64,000 bases of DNA. It comes from Taibaiella helva. Lineage in GTDB: Bacteria; Bacteroidota; Bacteroidia; Chitinophagales; Chitinophagaceae. A program made the translations under genes and the position numbers. The stretch is from positions 186,001-250,000 of the forward strand of contig NZ_QUZZ01000001.1 of NCBI RefSeq assembly GCF_003545695.1. The letters run 5' to 3'. The notes beneath the pieces were generated by a model. That model saw only the letters and a program-made list of their open reading frames with translations. It was not told the DNA's origin and did not search any database. Positions within the stretch are counted from its first letter, which is position 1. Each line of letters opens with the position of its first letter. Below are positions 19,011-27,806 of this stretch, piece after piece.

Positions 19011-20834
19011 TCATTGCAGCACCAGTCTGAAAGGGTATACCGGCGAGGCATGCAGGCTGAGATAATATTCCAGTTCCCGGCAAATATAGCTGACCTCGTC
19101 TTGTTCCGAATCATTTTGCCGGGGCGCTAATGTAAGAAAAATATCAATGGTACGCCGGAATCCCTGCTGATGGCCGGTTCCCGGCTGCACCCCTTTGCGC
19201 ACCTCTATTTTTTTAAGCTTATCGCCCAGTAGCTGGTAGCTCAGCAGCTTGACGTCTTCCGCGCTCACGATCTTTCCCCCGGAAGAAAGCTGGCGCTTGA
19301 GGATGTATTTTTTCTCCGAATCGGTGACCGTCGATTTGCCGCCTGTTACATTGGTCAGGGTAAAAGCCCCGCGCGAAGGTGTAAGTGTGTGGTTGAAAGC
19401 TGTAAGCGCGGTACCCGTCCTTACGGCATGCGCTTCGGTCCCGTTGGTAGTCCAGTAGCTTACGGTTACCGATTCGCCCGAGGCCCGGGGCTTCAGCAGC
19501 AGGTAATGCAGGGCTTCTTTTTTATCCCTGGCGACCTGCATCTGGTCTTCGAGCCGCGCCAGGATACGGGTGATCTCCCGCAGCCGCGCCAGCACAAATT
19601 CATTGCTCATGCGGCTGAAGTAAGCGCTTTCGTCCCGTATTGCCTCCATCAGGCTGCCGATGATCTCGCGTACCTCCCTGGCATTGGTCTTCCCTACACC
19701 GCCGGCGCGTACGATAGCTTCTCCCTCTTCTACCTGCCGGCCGTCGGCCGAGCTGTTGATCTGGTAACGTCCGCCCGAAGAGCCGGTAATGCTGTGCAGG
19801 TCTAGAAAGCTGCCTTCGATGGGTATGGGAATGATGTTCACCCAATTGTCGGTGCGGTAGTTAAGCGTATTGAGCGACCTGTTGATTACCGGGAAGGCGT
19901 TGATGCTGCAATGCAGGCGGTCCAGGGTCTCCTGCCGGAACATGCGTCCCAACGTGATCCGGATAAATACTGCCCCTTCGGCCTGCAAGGCCTGCAGGTT
20001 TTTTTCCGGCATATCCATCCAGCTGTCGGGGATGGCGCCGGGAACAGGCTTCAGGTCCTGCGGCAGATTGAGGAACTGGCGGGCATAGATCCCCGCAACC
20101 TGCCGGTGCACTTTACGGCTGTAGTTGTAACCCGAAGACAATACCTCTTCCAGGTTCAGCTCAAACTGGGCGCCTTTATAGTAGCCGCTTTCGAGCGCCA
20201 GCTCCTGCCCTTCAGCAAAGGCTTTTGTATGATGCAGGCTATTATAGAAAAGAGGCGCCTCGCTGTGTCCTTTAAGATCAAAAAAAAGCTGCAGGCCCTT
20301 AAAGCTGTTCAGACCCTTATCCGGCGTAAGAGCCAGCCACAGCTCGTCGGAGTAGCCGCCCTGGCCGCTGTCCCCAACCAGCTCTTTCTGACCGTTGGGT
20401 GTAAAGCGAAAGTATTTGTTACCGGCTTTCATGTAGCTGAGGCCGGCTTTGAGCAGCCGGAAGCTGCCGACGGGGGTAAAATAGAAGTCCCTGTTGTAGG
20501 CCGCCGTGCCCGCCTGTTGTAGGCGCTGCGTGGTATAGAACCTGGTGGTCTCATCGAGGATGGCCCTGGCTTCTACCGGCTGTGCCTGCATAATACAGGA
20601 GCCGGGCTGCGCATTGATCATCGCTTCGGGAAGGATCAGCTCGGCCAGGCGGTCGATAAGGCGGCTTTGCGTTGCATTGATGCCGGCGCCGATCTGCTCC
20701 AGCTCCCCCGCACAGGTTTCAAGCAGCAGCAGGATCAGGGGGTCGAAGTTCGATTCGATCTCCCCTTCGGGAATTTCCCATAGCCTTGCGGCCGTTTTCA
20801 GCATGCGGTCTCTGATCTGTTCTTTTTTCAGCAT
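19011..20834 (-). CDS. tssF: type VI secretion baseplate subunit TssF
   Basis: Baseplate subunit of the contractile injection machine. The 607 residues begin with the TssF/VasA pattern: KEQIRDRMLKTAARLWEIPEGEIESNFDPLILLLLETCAGELEQIGAGINATQSRLIDRLAELILPE, then AQPGSCIMQAQP. A long C-terminal part with NVTGGKSTVTDSEKKYILKRQLSSGGKIVSAEDVKLLSYQLLG is like the Bacteroidota (T6SSiii) version. It is 67 nt downstream of tssE. No tssG, sheath, Hcp, VgrG or ClpV gene is in this window. Confidence 0.82.
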   Translation of the reverse strand: MLKKEQIRDRMLKTAARLWEIPEGEIESNFDPLILLLLETCAGELEQIGAGINATQSRLIDRLAELILPEAMINAQPGSCIMQAQPVEARAILDETTRFYTTQRLQQAGTAAYNRDFYFTPVGSFRLLKAGLSYMKAGNKYFRFTPNGQKELVGDSGQGGYSDELWLALTPDKGLNSFKGLQLFFDLKGHSEAPLFYNSLHHTKAFAEGQELALESGYYKGAQFELNLEEVLSSGYNYSRKVHRQVAGIYARQFLNLPQDLKPVPGAIPDSWMDMPEKNLQALQAEGAVFIRITLGRMFRQETLDRLHCSINAFPVINRSLNTLNYRTDNWVNIIPIPIEGSFLDLHSITGSSGGRYQINSSADGRQVEEGEAIVRAGGVGKTNAREVREIIGSLMEAIRDESAYFSRMSNEFVLARLREITRILARLEDQMQVARDKKEALHYLLLKPRASGESVTVSYWTTNGTEAHAVRTGTALTAFNHTLTPSRGAFTLTNVTGGKSTVTDSEKKYILKRQLSSGGKIVSAEDVKLLSYQLLGDKLKKIEVRKGVQPGTGHQQGFRRTIDIFLTLAPRQNDSEQDEVSYICRELEYYLSLHASPVYPFRLVLQ

Positions 20835-20901
20835 AACGATTGGGCGTAGTTTAGAAGCGGTCAGAAAATATATCCGGGGATGAGCGGTTGGCGTGCTATG
20901 C

Positions 20902-21330
20902 TCAGTCGAAGGCCATCGGCCCTATGAAGAAGCCGGTAGCAAAGCGGAAGGGTTCGTTGCTGCGGGCCAGGCTGCCCTGTATCACGATCTCGATACGCCG
21001 CCGGAGCCGTACGCCGCCCGATTCGTTTACCGGCGTTTGTCTTACATTAACTTCGACCACTACCGCAACCAGTCTTTTCTCATAGGCCGCGATCTGCTGC
21101 TGCAGCGAATCGATCACCATTTCCCTGCGGGCATCATTGGAAAGGTGGATGTCGTAGTCATGGTCCCAGAAGGCGGAGCCATAGGCTGCGTTCTGCTTGT
21201 TCTCGCCTACCGTGGTCGTGATCAGCAGGTGAAGATTGCGGACAATGGATTGCTGCAGCGTGCAGGTATCCAGCCGCCGCTTTTCGAAGAAAGGTTCGAA
21301 TTTCAGGGGGAGCTTCAGGTATTCGGGCAT
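20902..21330 (-). CDS. tssE: type VI secretion TssE / GPW gp25 family baseplate protein
   Basis: The 142-residue protein has the gp25 lysozyme-like fold pattern: SIVRNLHLLITTTVGENKQNAAYGSAFWDHDYDIHL, a helical middle, then ALVAVVVEVNVRQTP-like strands and RRRIEIVIQGSLARSNEPFRFATGFFIGPMAFD. In T6SSiii TssE pairs with TssF in the baseplate wedge. A strong -7 box lies just upstream, so tssE-tssF form their own operon. Confidence 0.8.
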   Translation of the reverse strand: MPEYLKLPLKFEPFFEKRRLDTCTLQQSIVRNLHLLITTTVGENKQNAAYGSAFWDHDYDIHLSNDARREMVIDSLQQQIAAYEKRLVAVVVEVNVRQTPVNESGGVRLRRRIEIVIQGSLARSNEPFRFATGFFIGPMAFD

Positions 21331-21353
21331 GGAGAGAAGGGCTTTCGGTACTA

Positions 21354-21361
21354 CAAAGATA
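21354..21361 (-). promoter_or_regulatory. -7 promoter element of tssE-tssF
   Basis: Minus strand TATCTTTG matches TAnnTTTG exactly, 23 nt before the tssE ATG. Confidence 0.5.
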
Positions 21362-21438
21362 GCAGAAAGCCCAGGCCCTGGTATCGGTAAAAATACGTAT
21401 TCTGCGCGTTACCGGTACCAGGAGCATATGACTAAAAA

Positions 21439-21460
21439 GCCGCCCGGAAGACCGGGCGGC
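21439..21460 (-). terminator. intrinsic terminator of the secreted repeat protein gene
   Basis: A perfect 9-bp stem GCCGCCCGG/CCGGGCGGC with a 4-nt loop is followed on the minus strand by TTTTTAGTC. It separates the upstream gene from tssE-tssF. Confidence 0.8.
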
Positions 21461-21486
21461 GTCGATAAAAATGATAGCAGTAGTGC

Positions 21487-22149
21487 TTAGTCGTCTGTTT
21501 TGGCCTGTTTCATGAACTCGTCATTGGCTTCCTTACCCCAGAAAGGTTTGGTGATGTCGTCATGAGATTCCTTGGCAAAAAAGCCTTCGGCTTTTTCGAA
21601 ATATTCGAGCGATTTCTTTTTACCGCCACCGAACATCTTAGGTGTAAAGAATATGCTGGTCGCTTTCAGGAAATAAATACGCGGATTTTCCGGGTTATAT
21701 TCCTTTGCTTTTTCCAGGTTGCTTTCGAAGATCTTGCCGTATTTCTGCCAACGCTTCTTCGGATCTACACCCAGGCGGGCATTAGCCAGCATTGCCGTGA
21801 TGGCATACAACTCAGACTGCTGGCCTTTATCATTTTTGTCGGCCAGGGAAGTAGCCGTAGCCAGGAAGTCCTCGGCTTCATCCAGGTAAGCATCCTTTTT
21901 GGCAGCATCTTTCTCGTCATAGTTCAGCATGATCCTGGACAGGGCGGCATAGTAAGATGCAGACCACTCGGTATTGAACTTTTTGGCAATAAGTCCCAGG
22001 CGGTTGCTCTGGTTGATTTTTTCGGCTTGGTCCTTCCCTTCGAAGAATGCCTTTACAGAAGTACCCAGTGTCTGTTTGTAATCCTGGGCCAGGACGGTGC
22101 CGGCAAAGCCCATTACCAGTGCCAGGGAAAGTAGGAAACGTTTTGTCAT
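21487..22149 (-). CDS. secreted TPR-like protein, function unknown
   Basis: Signal peptide MTKRFLLSLALVMGFAGTVLAQ, then a 200-residue helical protein with TPR-like spacing: AASYYAALSRIMLNYDEKD-type helices, KKRWQKYGKIFESNLEKAKEYNPENPRIYFLKATSIFFTPKMFGGGKKKSLEYFEKAEGFF. A similar layout occurs in Bacteroidota periplasmic TPR proteins. A TAGCTTTG box (22175-22182) precedes it. I cannot assign a function. Confidence 0.75.
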   Translation of the reverse strand: MTKRFLLSLALVMGFAGTVLAQDYKQTLGTSVKAFFEGKDQAEKINQSNRLGLIAKKFNTEWSASYYAALSRIMLNYDEKDAAKKDAYLDEAEDFLATATSLADKNDKGQQSELYAITAMLANARLGVDPKKRWQKYGKIFESNLEKAKEYNPENPRIYFLKATSIFFTPKMFGGGKKKSLEYFEKAEGFFAKESHDDITKPFWGKEANDEFMKQAKTDD

Positions 22150-22174
22150 TGTTTTCTTTTTTTGAATGATAGGG

Positions 22175-22182
22175 CAAAGCTA
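22175..22182 (-). promoter_or_regulatory. -7 promoter element of the secreted TPR-like gene
   Basis: Minus strand TAGCTTTG matches TAnnTTTG, 25 nt before the ATG at 22149. Confidence 0.4.
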
Positions 22183-22371
22183 AACGAAGGCGACTTCATT
22201 TAAATATAATGTTTCGGTAAATACGGGAGAAAATTCGGCGAACCGGTAACGGTCCCCGGCGAGACCCCGGCTATGATTTTGTAATACTATTGTCATTTCT
22301 ACCCTTAGCTGCCGTTTTATTGGCAAAGTTTAGTTCCTTTGCGCCCGAAAATTTTCAGAATGCCTGGGTCA

Positions 22372-23652
22372 ATGTTTAAAAAATTACTGCTGGGAATGAG
22401 CCTCCTGCAGTTGGGCTACACCGCTGCAGCACAGCAGGATGCGGAACAGAAAGAAAAGATCAGGAGTGGTATGACTCCGGCCCAGCGATTGATCGCCAAC
22501 ACGGGCGAAGACCTGCTTACCGGTGGTAATGCCGATCATGCGCAAACCGTGATCTCCGGCTATGGACAGGCCTCCTACCAGCGCAGCTTCCAGTACAAGA
22601 CCTCGACCATGAATCTTGACCGGGTGGTCCTGTTTGTCGGCCACCAGTTCAACAACCGTATCGCTTTCTTCTCCGAACTGGAGATCGCCGACGCCCGTAT
22701 TGAAGGCGGCAAGCCCAAGGGCGAGATCGGTATGGAGCAGGCCTATCTTAAGTTCAGCATCAATCCGCGGCAATATTTTGTCGCCGGTCTCTTTATTCCC
22801 CGTATCGGTATCCTCAACGAAAATCACCTGCCTACCAACTTTAATGGCGTAGAGCGCCCCCTGGTCGAGCAGCTGGTGATTCCTTCTACCTGGCGGGAGC
22901 TAGGCGTAGGCTTCTACGGGCAAATGAGCACCCTTCCTGTTGCCTACAGCATCGCTGTGGTGAACGGCCTCGATGCCTCTTCCTTTACACACGGTACCGG
23001 TATCGGAGATGGAAAGGGCGGCGGGCAGCGTTCCAGCGGCAACAATCTCGCTGCTACTGCTTCCATAAAAGCCTTTGTGGGCGACTTCCAGGTGCAGGTG
23101 GCTGGTTACGCCGGAGGGACCATCGGTATCAGCAGCTATGAAGCCGACAGCCTGCACATGACCTCGGGCATGCTGGCGGCGCCCATTTACCTGGGCGAGG
23201 CCGATGTACAGTATGCCGCCCATGGCTTCAGCGCCAAGATACTCGGTAGCTATATCTCCTATCCTAAAGCGGGTGATATCAACCGCAGCTATGCCAACAA
23301 TACACCCTCGGCGATGTATGGCGTTTATGCCGAGCTAGGCTACAATCTTTTTGAAACGATCAAAAATGAAAAATTTGAGAATAAGCAGCTCATTGCCTTT
23401 GCCCGCTATGAGAAGCTGGACCTGAACGCTACGATCCCCAGCAACGGTATCTACGATGGTACGCTGAAGCAATCGCACCTGATCGCCGGACTTAACTTCA
23501 TGCCTATCCCCAATATTACGATCAAGGCCGATGTAAGGCTGGCCAATACCGGCCCGTTCAACAAGGCCTTGCTTGTTAATCCGCCACCGGTAATCAGGCC
23601 TTATGCAGAGAACAATACTTTCCTGAATATCGGTATCGGTTACTCCTTTTAA
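22372..23652 (+). CDS. outer-membrane porin-like protein
   Basis: From MFKKLLLGMSLLQLGYTAAAQ (signal peptide) a 426-residue barrel follows, with VISGYGQASYQRSFQYKTSTMNLDRVVLFVGHQFNNRIAFFSELEIADARIEGG as in OprO/P-type porins and a C-terminal strand ENNTFLNIGIGYSF ending in Phe. The ATG at 22360 is an alternative start. It heads an operon with Rieske, imelysin and di-haem genes, which suggests uptake of iron or another metal complex; the substrate is not known. Its stop overlaps an ATG of the next frame. Confidence 0.75.
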   Translation: MFKKLLLGMSLLQLGYTAAAQQDAEQKEKIRSGMTPAQRLIANTGEDLLTGGNADHAQTVISGYGQASYQRSFQYKTSTMNLDRVVLFVGHQFNNRIAFFSELEIADARIEGGKPKGEIGMEQAYLKFSINPRQYFVAGLFIPRIGILNENHLPTNFNGVERPLVEQLVIPSTWRELGVGFYGQMSTLPVAYSIAVVNGLDASSFTHGTGIGDGKGGGQRSSGNNLAATASIKAFVGDFQVQVAGYAGGTIGISSYEADSLHMTSGMLAAPIYLGEADVQYAAHGFSAKILGSYISYPKAGDINRSYANNTPSAMYGVYAELGYNLFETIKNEKFENKQLIAFARYEKLDLNATIPSNGIYDGTLKQSHLIAGLNFMPIPNITIKADVRLANTGPFNKALLVNPPPVIRPYAENNTFLNIGIGYSF

Positions 23653-23663
23653 TGATCATATTT

Positions 23664-24095
23664 ATGGACCGGAGAAACTTTCTGAAACAATCCTGCGGCG
23701 CCTGTGCGGCAATGAGCCTGGGTGCGCTGCTGGGCACATCGTTCCTCGAGTCCTGCGGGAGTACAGGGCTCAGCGTGCTGAAAGCGGCGCCGTCCGATGG
23801 CAAGGTGAGTGTTCCCCTGGCACAGTTTGAGGGGCACAATTTCCAGCTGCTCCGGGTCAATAATTATAACTACGACATTGCCCTGCAGAGAAAGGACGAT
23901 GGTACCTATTCGGCAATGTTATTGATGTGTACGCATGCCAGGCATCCGCTGACCAAGGCCGGCAGCGGCTATTACTGTACCCTGCACGGCAGTAAGTTCA
24001 GCGCCGACGGCAAAGTGGAGAAGGGGCCTGCCTCAAAGCCAATGGTGCTGCTGCCGACAGCAATTGACGGGGATCGCCTGGTAGTGACCCTGTAA
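23664..24095 (+). CDS. Rieske [2Fe-2S] protein with N-terminal export signal
   Basis: A 143-residue exported electron carrier. The N terminus DRRNFLKQSCGACAAMSLGALLGTSFLESC has a twin-arginine-like start and a possible lipobox. The cluster-binding pairs are MLLMCTHARHPL (Cys-X-His) and YYCTLHGSKF (Cys-X2-His). It is 12 nt after the porin and upstream of imelysin, as in other Bacteroidota iron-related operons. An upstream ATG at 23652 is possible. Confidence 0.88.
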   Translation: MDRRNFLKQSCGACAAMSLGALLGTSFLESCGSTGLSVLKAAPSDGKVSVPLAQFEGHNFQLLRVNNYNYDIALQRKDDGTYSAMLLMCTHARHPLTKAGSGYYCTLHGSKFSADGKVEKGPASKPMVLLPTAIDGDRLVVTL

Positions 24096-24141
24096 AAACA
24101 AAGGATTTATTTTTTTGACAACACCCATACAGATCTTCCTT

Positions 24142-25257
24142 ATGAAAAAATATGCAGTACTCGGCCTTGCCGGTCTAGCCCTGCTGGCTACGACCCAAAC
24201 CGGATGTAAATCTGATTCTGATCCGCAGCCGGTCGAAGATTTTAACCAGCTTAAGACCCAGGTGCTGAGCGACTTTGTCAACGTTGTGGGCAATCCGCTC
24301 TACGCCGACTTCAAAGCCAAAGCTTCCGATCTGAACAATGCTGTGACCACCCTTTCGGCCAATCCTACACCAGCCAATTTAGAAGCGGCACGCAATGCCT
24401 GGAAAGCCGTGCGCGTGATCTGGGAACAGAGCGAAGGCTTCCTTATCGGTCCCGTAGAAGACGATAATTACGATCCCTACATGGACACCTGGCCAACGGA
24501 TAAGACCCGTATGAACGACCTGCTGGCCGGCAACCAGGCGCTTACCGTAGAATACCTGGCCGGTCTGGACAATCCCGAAGAAGAAGCCGAGCTTACCCTG
24601 AGAGGCTTTCACCCCTTGGAATATATGCTGTGGGGCGCAGGCGGCAACAAACAAGCTTCAGAGCTGACCGCCAGGGAGAAAGAGTATATGACCGCGCTGG
24701 CCGCTGACGTTTTGAATAACGTCAGCAAGCTGCAGGCCAGCTGGCTGCCCGGCGCTACTTACTTCGGCAAAGAGCTGATGAACCCCGGCGCCGGTAGTCG
24801 TTATGAGAACAAACGCGATGCCCTGGAAGCCCTGGCCAATGCGCTGATCGACATCTGCAGCGAGGTAGGCGAAAGCAAAATGGTAGAGCCCTTCCAGCCC
24901 AACAACCCGGCCCAGGCCGATAGCACGGTATCCGAGTCGCCTTACTCCCATAACTCTATTGCCGATTTCCGGAACAATATCATCGGGGCGCGCAATGTTT
25001 ACCTCTGTACTTATGGTGCGGGTAGCGGAAAGAGCCTGAGCGACCTGGTAAAAGCCAATAATGCTTCCCTGGACCAGGAGATCAAGCAGAAGTTTGAAGT
25101 GGCGATCGGCTCCTTCGATGGTATTACCACTACATTTGAGCAGGCAATCTATATACAGCGTAACCAAGTACAGAATACCCTTACCGCACTGCAATCGCTA
25201 AAAGGAACCCTGGACGATAAGCTGGTGCCTTATATCCGGCAATACGTAAACGATTAA
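24142..25257 (+). CDS. imelysin-family lipoprotein (peptidase M75-like)
   Basis: A 371-residue lipoprotein (lipobox TQTGC) of the imelysin/EfeO-like family, associated with iron uptake. The imelysin motif GxHxxE is visible as RGFHPLEYMLWG, with EGFLIGPVEDDNYDPYMDTWPTD upstream and YTKNSIADFRNNIIGARNVYL-type second half (SHNSIADFRNNIIGARNVYLCTYG). No peptidase activity is implied. It sits between the Rieske and di-haem genes. Confidence 0.9.
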   Translation: MKKYAVLGLAGLALLATTQTGCKSDSDPQPVEDFNQLKTQVLSDFVNVVGNPLYADFKAKASDLNNAVTTLSANPTPANLEAARNAWKAVRVIWEQSEGFLIGPVEDDNYDPYMDTWPTDKTRMNDLLAGNQALTVEYLAGLDNPEEEAELTLRGFHPLEYMLWGAGGNKQASELTAREKEYMTALAADVLNNVSKLQASWLPGATYFGKELMNPGAGSRYENKRDALEALANALIDICSEVGESKMVEPFQPNNPAQADSTVSESPYSHNSIADFRNNIIGARNVYLCTYGAGSGKSLSDLVKANNASLDQEIKQKFEVAIGSFDGITTTFEQAIYIQRNQVQNTLTALQSLKGTLDDKLVPYIRQYVND

Positions 25258-25339
25258 TGCTGCCCGCGGCGTACAATCGTTGTTTTTATCATCATCCTGG
25301 CAGCGCATTTCCAGTGCTGCCGGGATTTTTGGCTCAGAA

Positions 25340-26713
25340 ATGAAGAAGTTAAGTGTACTGGCGGTATTGGTGTTAATCGTGATCACCGGCACCTTATGCC
25401 GTAAAGCGGAGGAGTTTCCGGAAGAGCAATACGATCCCCGCCTCTCGGGTGGCGCCGCTACCATATTCCTGTCCAATTCGCAGGCCTTCGGCTCCGCTAT
25501 TCCCGGCCTGAGCGGCTATGATGCATTTATGCATGAGCTGGGCGATGCCTTGTTCGGCCAGACTTTTGTTTCGGCGCCGGCGCCCTTATTTTCGGGGTTG
25601 GGGCCGGTTTATAATAACGTGTCCTGTGTCAGCTGCCACCACAATGATGGTAAGGGTACGCCCACAATGGGCCTCATTACTTCCTCCCTGCTGACGCGTA
25701 TCAGCATACCGGGAACCGATGCCTTCGGCGGGCCGCTGGCTGCCCCCGGCTTCGGTGGTCAGCTGCAGGATAAAGCCATAAGCGGTAAAAATGCAGAGGC
25801 TAAAATGAAGATCGACTATACCGAGATCCTTTTCACCTTTGCCGACGGGGAAAGCGTATCGCTGCGTAAGCCGGTGTATACGATGAACAATCCCTATACC
25901 AGCCTGCCTGCAGGCTATATGCTTTCGGTGCGCCTGGCGCCTCCGGTATTCGGCCTGGGCTTGCTGGAGCTGATACCAGATGAAACCTTGTTATCCTTTG
26001 CCGATGAGAGCGATGCCAATGGCGACGGCATCAGCGGGCGACCCAATTATGTGCACGACCCCATCAGCGGAAAGCGCGTGCTGGGCCGCTTCGGGCTAAA
26101 AGCCAACAACCCCAACCTGATGGTACAGGTGGCCTCGGCCTACCATCAGGATATCGGCATCACCAGCTATCTCTTCCCCCGCGAATCTTCTTACGGACAG
26201 GAGCAGAACGACGACCTTGCCGATGATCCCGAGCTGGCCGACAGCATGCTGCAGGCCACTACTTTTTATGTACAGACCCTGGGCGTGCCGGCACGACGTA
26301 ATGTGGAGGATCCCGAAGCGCTCCGAGGTGAGAAGCTCTTTGTACAGCTCAATTGCTCGGGTTGCCATATCCCTACCCTGTATACAGGTGTTGATGTACG
26401 CCAGCCGGTGCTGAGCAACCAGCGCATCCATCCATACACCGACCTGCTGCTGCACGATCTCGGCGCCGACCTGGCCGACGGGCGCCCCGACTACCTGGCT
26501 GATGGCAACGAATGGCGCACACCGCCTTTATGGGGTATCGGCCTTTTTGCCAAGACCAATGGTACACCTTTCTACCTGCACGACGGTCGTGCCCGTAACT
26601 TTACCGAAGCCATTCTCTGGCATGGCGGTGAAGCGCAGCGTTCCAGGGACGCCTTCGTCCGTTTGTCCAAAGCCGACCGTGATGCCCTGCTGAAGTTTCT
26701 GCAATCTTTATAA
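25340..26713 (+). CDS. di-haem oxidoreductase (putative peroxidase / thiol oxidoreductase)
   Basis: A periplasmic c-type cytochrome. The 457 residues have two haem-binding CxxCH motifs, SCVSCHHND near residue 85 and LNCSGCHIPT near residue 340. The overall pattern (GLGPVYNNVSCVSCHHNDGKGTP ... RRNVEDPEALRGEKLFVQLNCSGCH ... DGRARNFTEAILWHGGEAQRS) is that of DUF1111 proteins, which accompany imelysin in iron-regulated operons. The start at 25340 gives a signal/lipoprotein leader (LIVITGTLC). Confidence 0.9.
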   Translation: MKKLSVLAVLVLIVITGTLCRKAEEFPEEQYDPRLSGGAATIFLSNSQAFGSAIPGLSGYDAFMHELGDALFGQTFVSAPAPLFSGLGPVYNNVSCVSCHHNDGKGTPTMGLITSSLLTRISIPGTDAFGGPLAAPGFGGQLQDKAISGKNAEAKMKIDYTEILFTFADGESVSLRKPVYTMNNPYTSLPAGYMLSVRLAPPVFGLGLLELIPDETLLSFADESDANGDGISGRPNYVHDPISGKRVLGRFGLKANNPNLMVQVASAYHQDIGITSYLFPRESSYGQEQNDDLADDPELADSMLQATTFYVQTLGVPARRNVEDPEALRGEKLFVQLNCSGCHIPTLYTGVDVRQPVLSNQRIHPYTDLLLHDLGADLADGRPDYLADGNEWRTPPLWGIGLFAKTNGTPFYLHDGRARNFTEAILWHGGEAQRSRDAFVRLSKADRDALLKFLQSL

Positions 26714-26728
26714 TAGCGATACCTGAAA

Positions 26729-26773
26729 CCCGCCCTGCTCCTCGCTCTGTTATGGGCAAGGCAGCAGGGCGGG
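26729..26773 (+). terminator. intrinsic terminator of the porin-imelysin operon
   Basis: An 11-bp GC-rich stem (CCCGCCCTGCT/AGCAGGGCGGG) with a 23-nt loop is followed by CTTCTTTTTAT, 16 nt after the di-haem gene. Confidence 0.75.
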
Positions 26774-26801
26774 CTTCTTTTTATCCCCGTATGCCGGAAA
26801 A

Positions 26802-27500
26802 TTACAGCTCTAGCTTGATCCCGAGCTCGAAGCCGATGGTGTAGTTCCTTTGTGAGTAGCTAAAACCGGAATTCACCGATGGCTTCGCCAGGTTGCCGAT
26901 CATATAGTTGGCCGATGGACCGCCGAACAGGCTCACCTTGTTGCTCAGCCTGTATTCCAGGTGGACCGCGGCCGTGCCCCAAAATGAGATACGATTGTAT
27001 TGTGAAGAAAAATCGGCCCCGGTCAAGCTGCTGGTATGCTTGATGCTACCTTCTCTTGTACGCATAGACGCGCTGATGTTGTAAGTTGTCAGCAGTCCCA
27101 GTGTCGGTACCAGCTTCAGTCTATTGCCCAGCGGCAACGCATAACCCACCTGCACCGGTATCCCGATGTGATGGAACGTCACGCGCTGATCGCCGGAGGG
27201 GTTTACGATATCCGGAGTAGCCGGGTTAAAATCATTCCCGAACACCAGGTCCCGTTTAAAGCCGCTGGTGAAGTATTGTATCCCCGTCTGGAAGCGCCAG
27301 CGGTTCATTTGATAGCCCGCGTTGAGCCTGGCGCTATAGTGCATAAAAGCGCTCTTATCTTCAAGAATAATACCCGGAGGTTCCGGTTTGCTGGCATTGG
27401 TAATACCGGCCCCACCCGAAGCAGAGAGATAAAAGCCGTTCTGTGCATGGGTTAAGGCAGGCAGACATAGTGCTGCGGCCAGATAGCGTAGTTTTTTCAT
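26802..27500 (-). CDS. outer-membrane beta-barrel protein
   Basis: Signal peptide MKKLRYLAAALCLPALTHAQ, then NGFYLSASGGAGITNAS and repeated amphipathic strands (SARLNAGYQMNRWRFQTGIQYFTSGF, IPVQVGYALPLGNRLKLVPTLGLLTTYNI, YTIGFELGIKLEL). This is the small porin-family barrel common in Bacteroidota; function unknown. It converges with the di-haem operon. The 306 nt from 27501 to 27806 hold no gene I can support, only the nrtR promoter/operator at the end. Confidence 0.75.
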   Translation of the reverse strand: MKKLRYLAAALCLPALTHAQNGFYLSASGGAGITNASKPEPPGIILEDKSAFMHYSARLNAGYQMNRWRFQTGIQYFTSGFKRDLVFGNDFNPATPDIVNPSGDQRVTFHHIGIPVQVGYALPLGNRLKLVPTLGLLTTYNISASMRTREGSIKHTSSLTGADFSSQYNRISFWGTAAVHLEYRLSNKVSLFGGPSANYMIGNLAKPSVNSGFSYSQRNYTIGFELGIKLEL

Positions 27501-27779
27501 CTTGTTTATTTAGGGGATTAGCAAATTAACGGCAGGGGAGTCGCTTGTATTATCTGTTAAGAATATAGCCGGTGGGTTATGGGGAACAATCTTCATAGGA
27601 TCAGTTTTCAGGAATAAAGGAATAACGTAGGTTGGCGCCGGCTTAGTATCGATAACAGAACCGGCACAAAGGAAAAAGAAGCTGAGGGCATGGCCATTTC
27701 CGTCGCTGCGCCGCATTATGGCCGGCTAAATTGTTAAAACTCGCCGGAAATTTGGTGCGAATGCTTCTTTTACTTTTAC

Positions 27780-27800
27780 TTTGCGTCATAATAACGCAAA
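27780..27800 (+). promoter_or_regulatory. candidate NrtR operator overlapping the nrtR promoter
   Basis: TTTGCGT-CATAATA-ACGCAAA is a perfect inverted repeat with 7-nt arms and a 7-nt spacer, ending 6 nt before the nrtR ATG. The left arm overlaps a -7-like TTACTTTG (27776-27783). NrtR proteins autoregulate NAD operons from palindromes; that this one is the site is inference. Confidence 0.5.
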
Positions 27801-27806
27801 CTAAAA

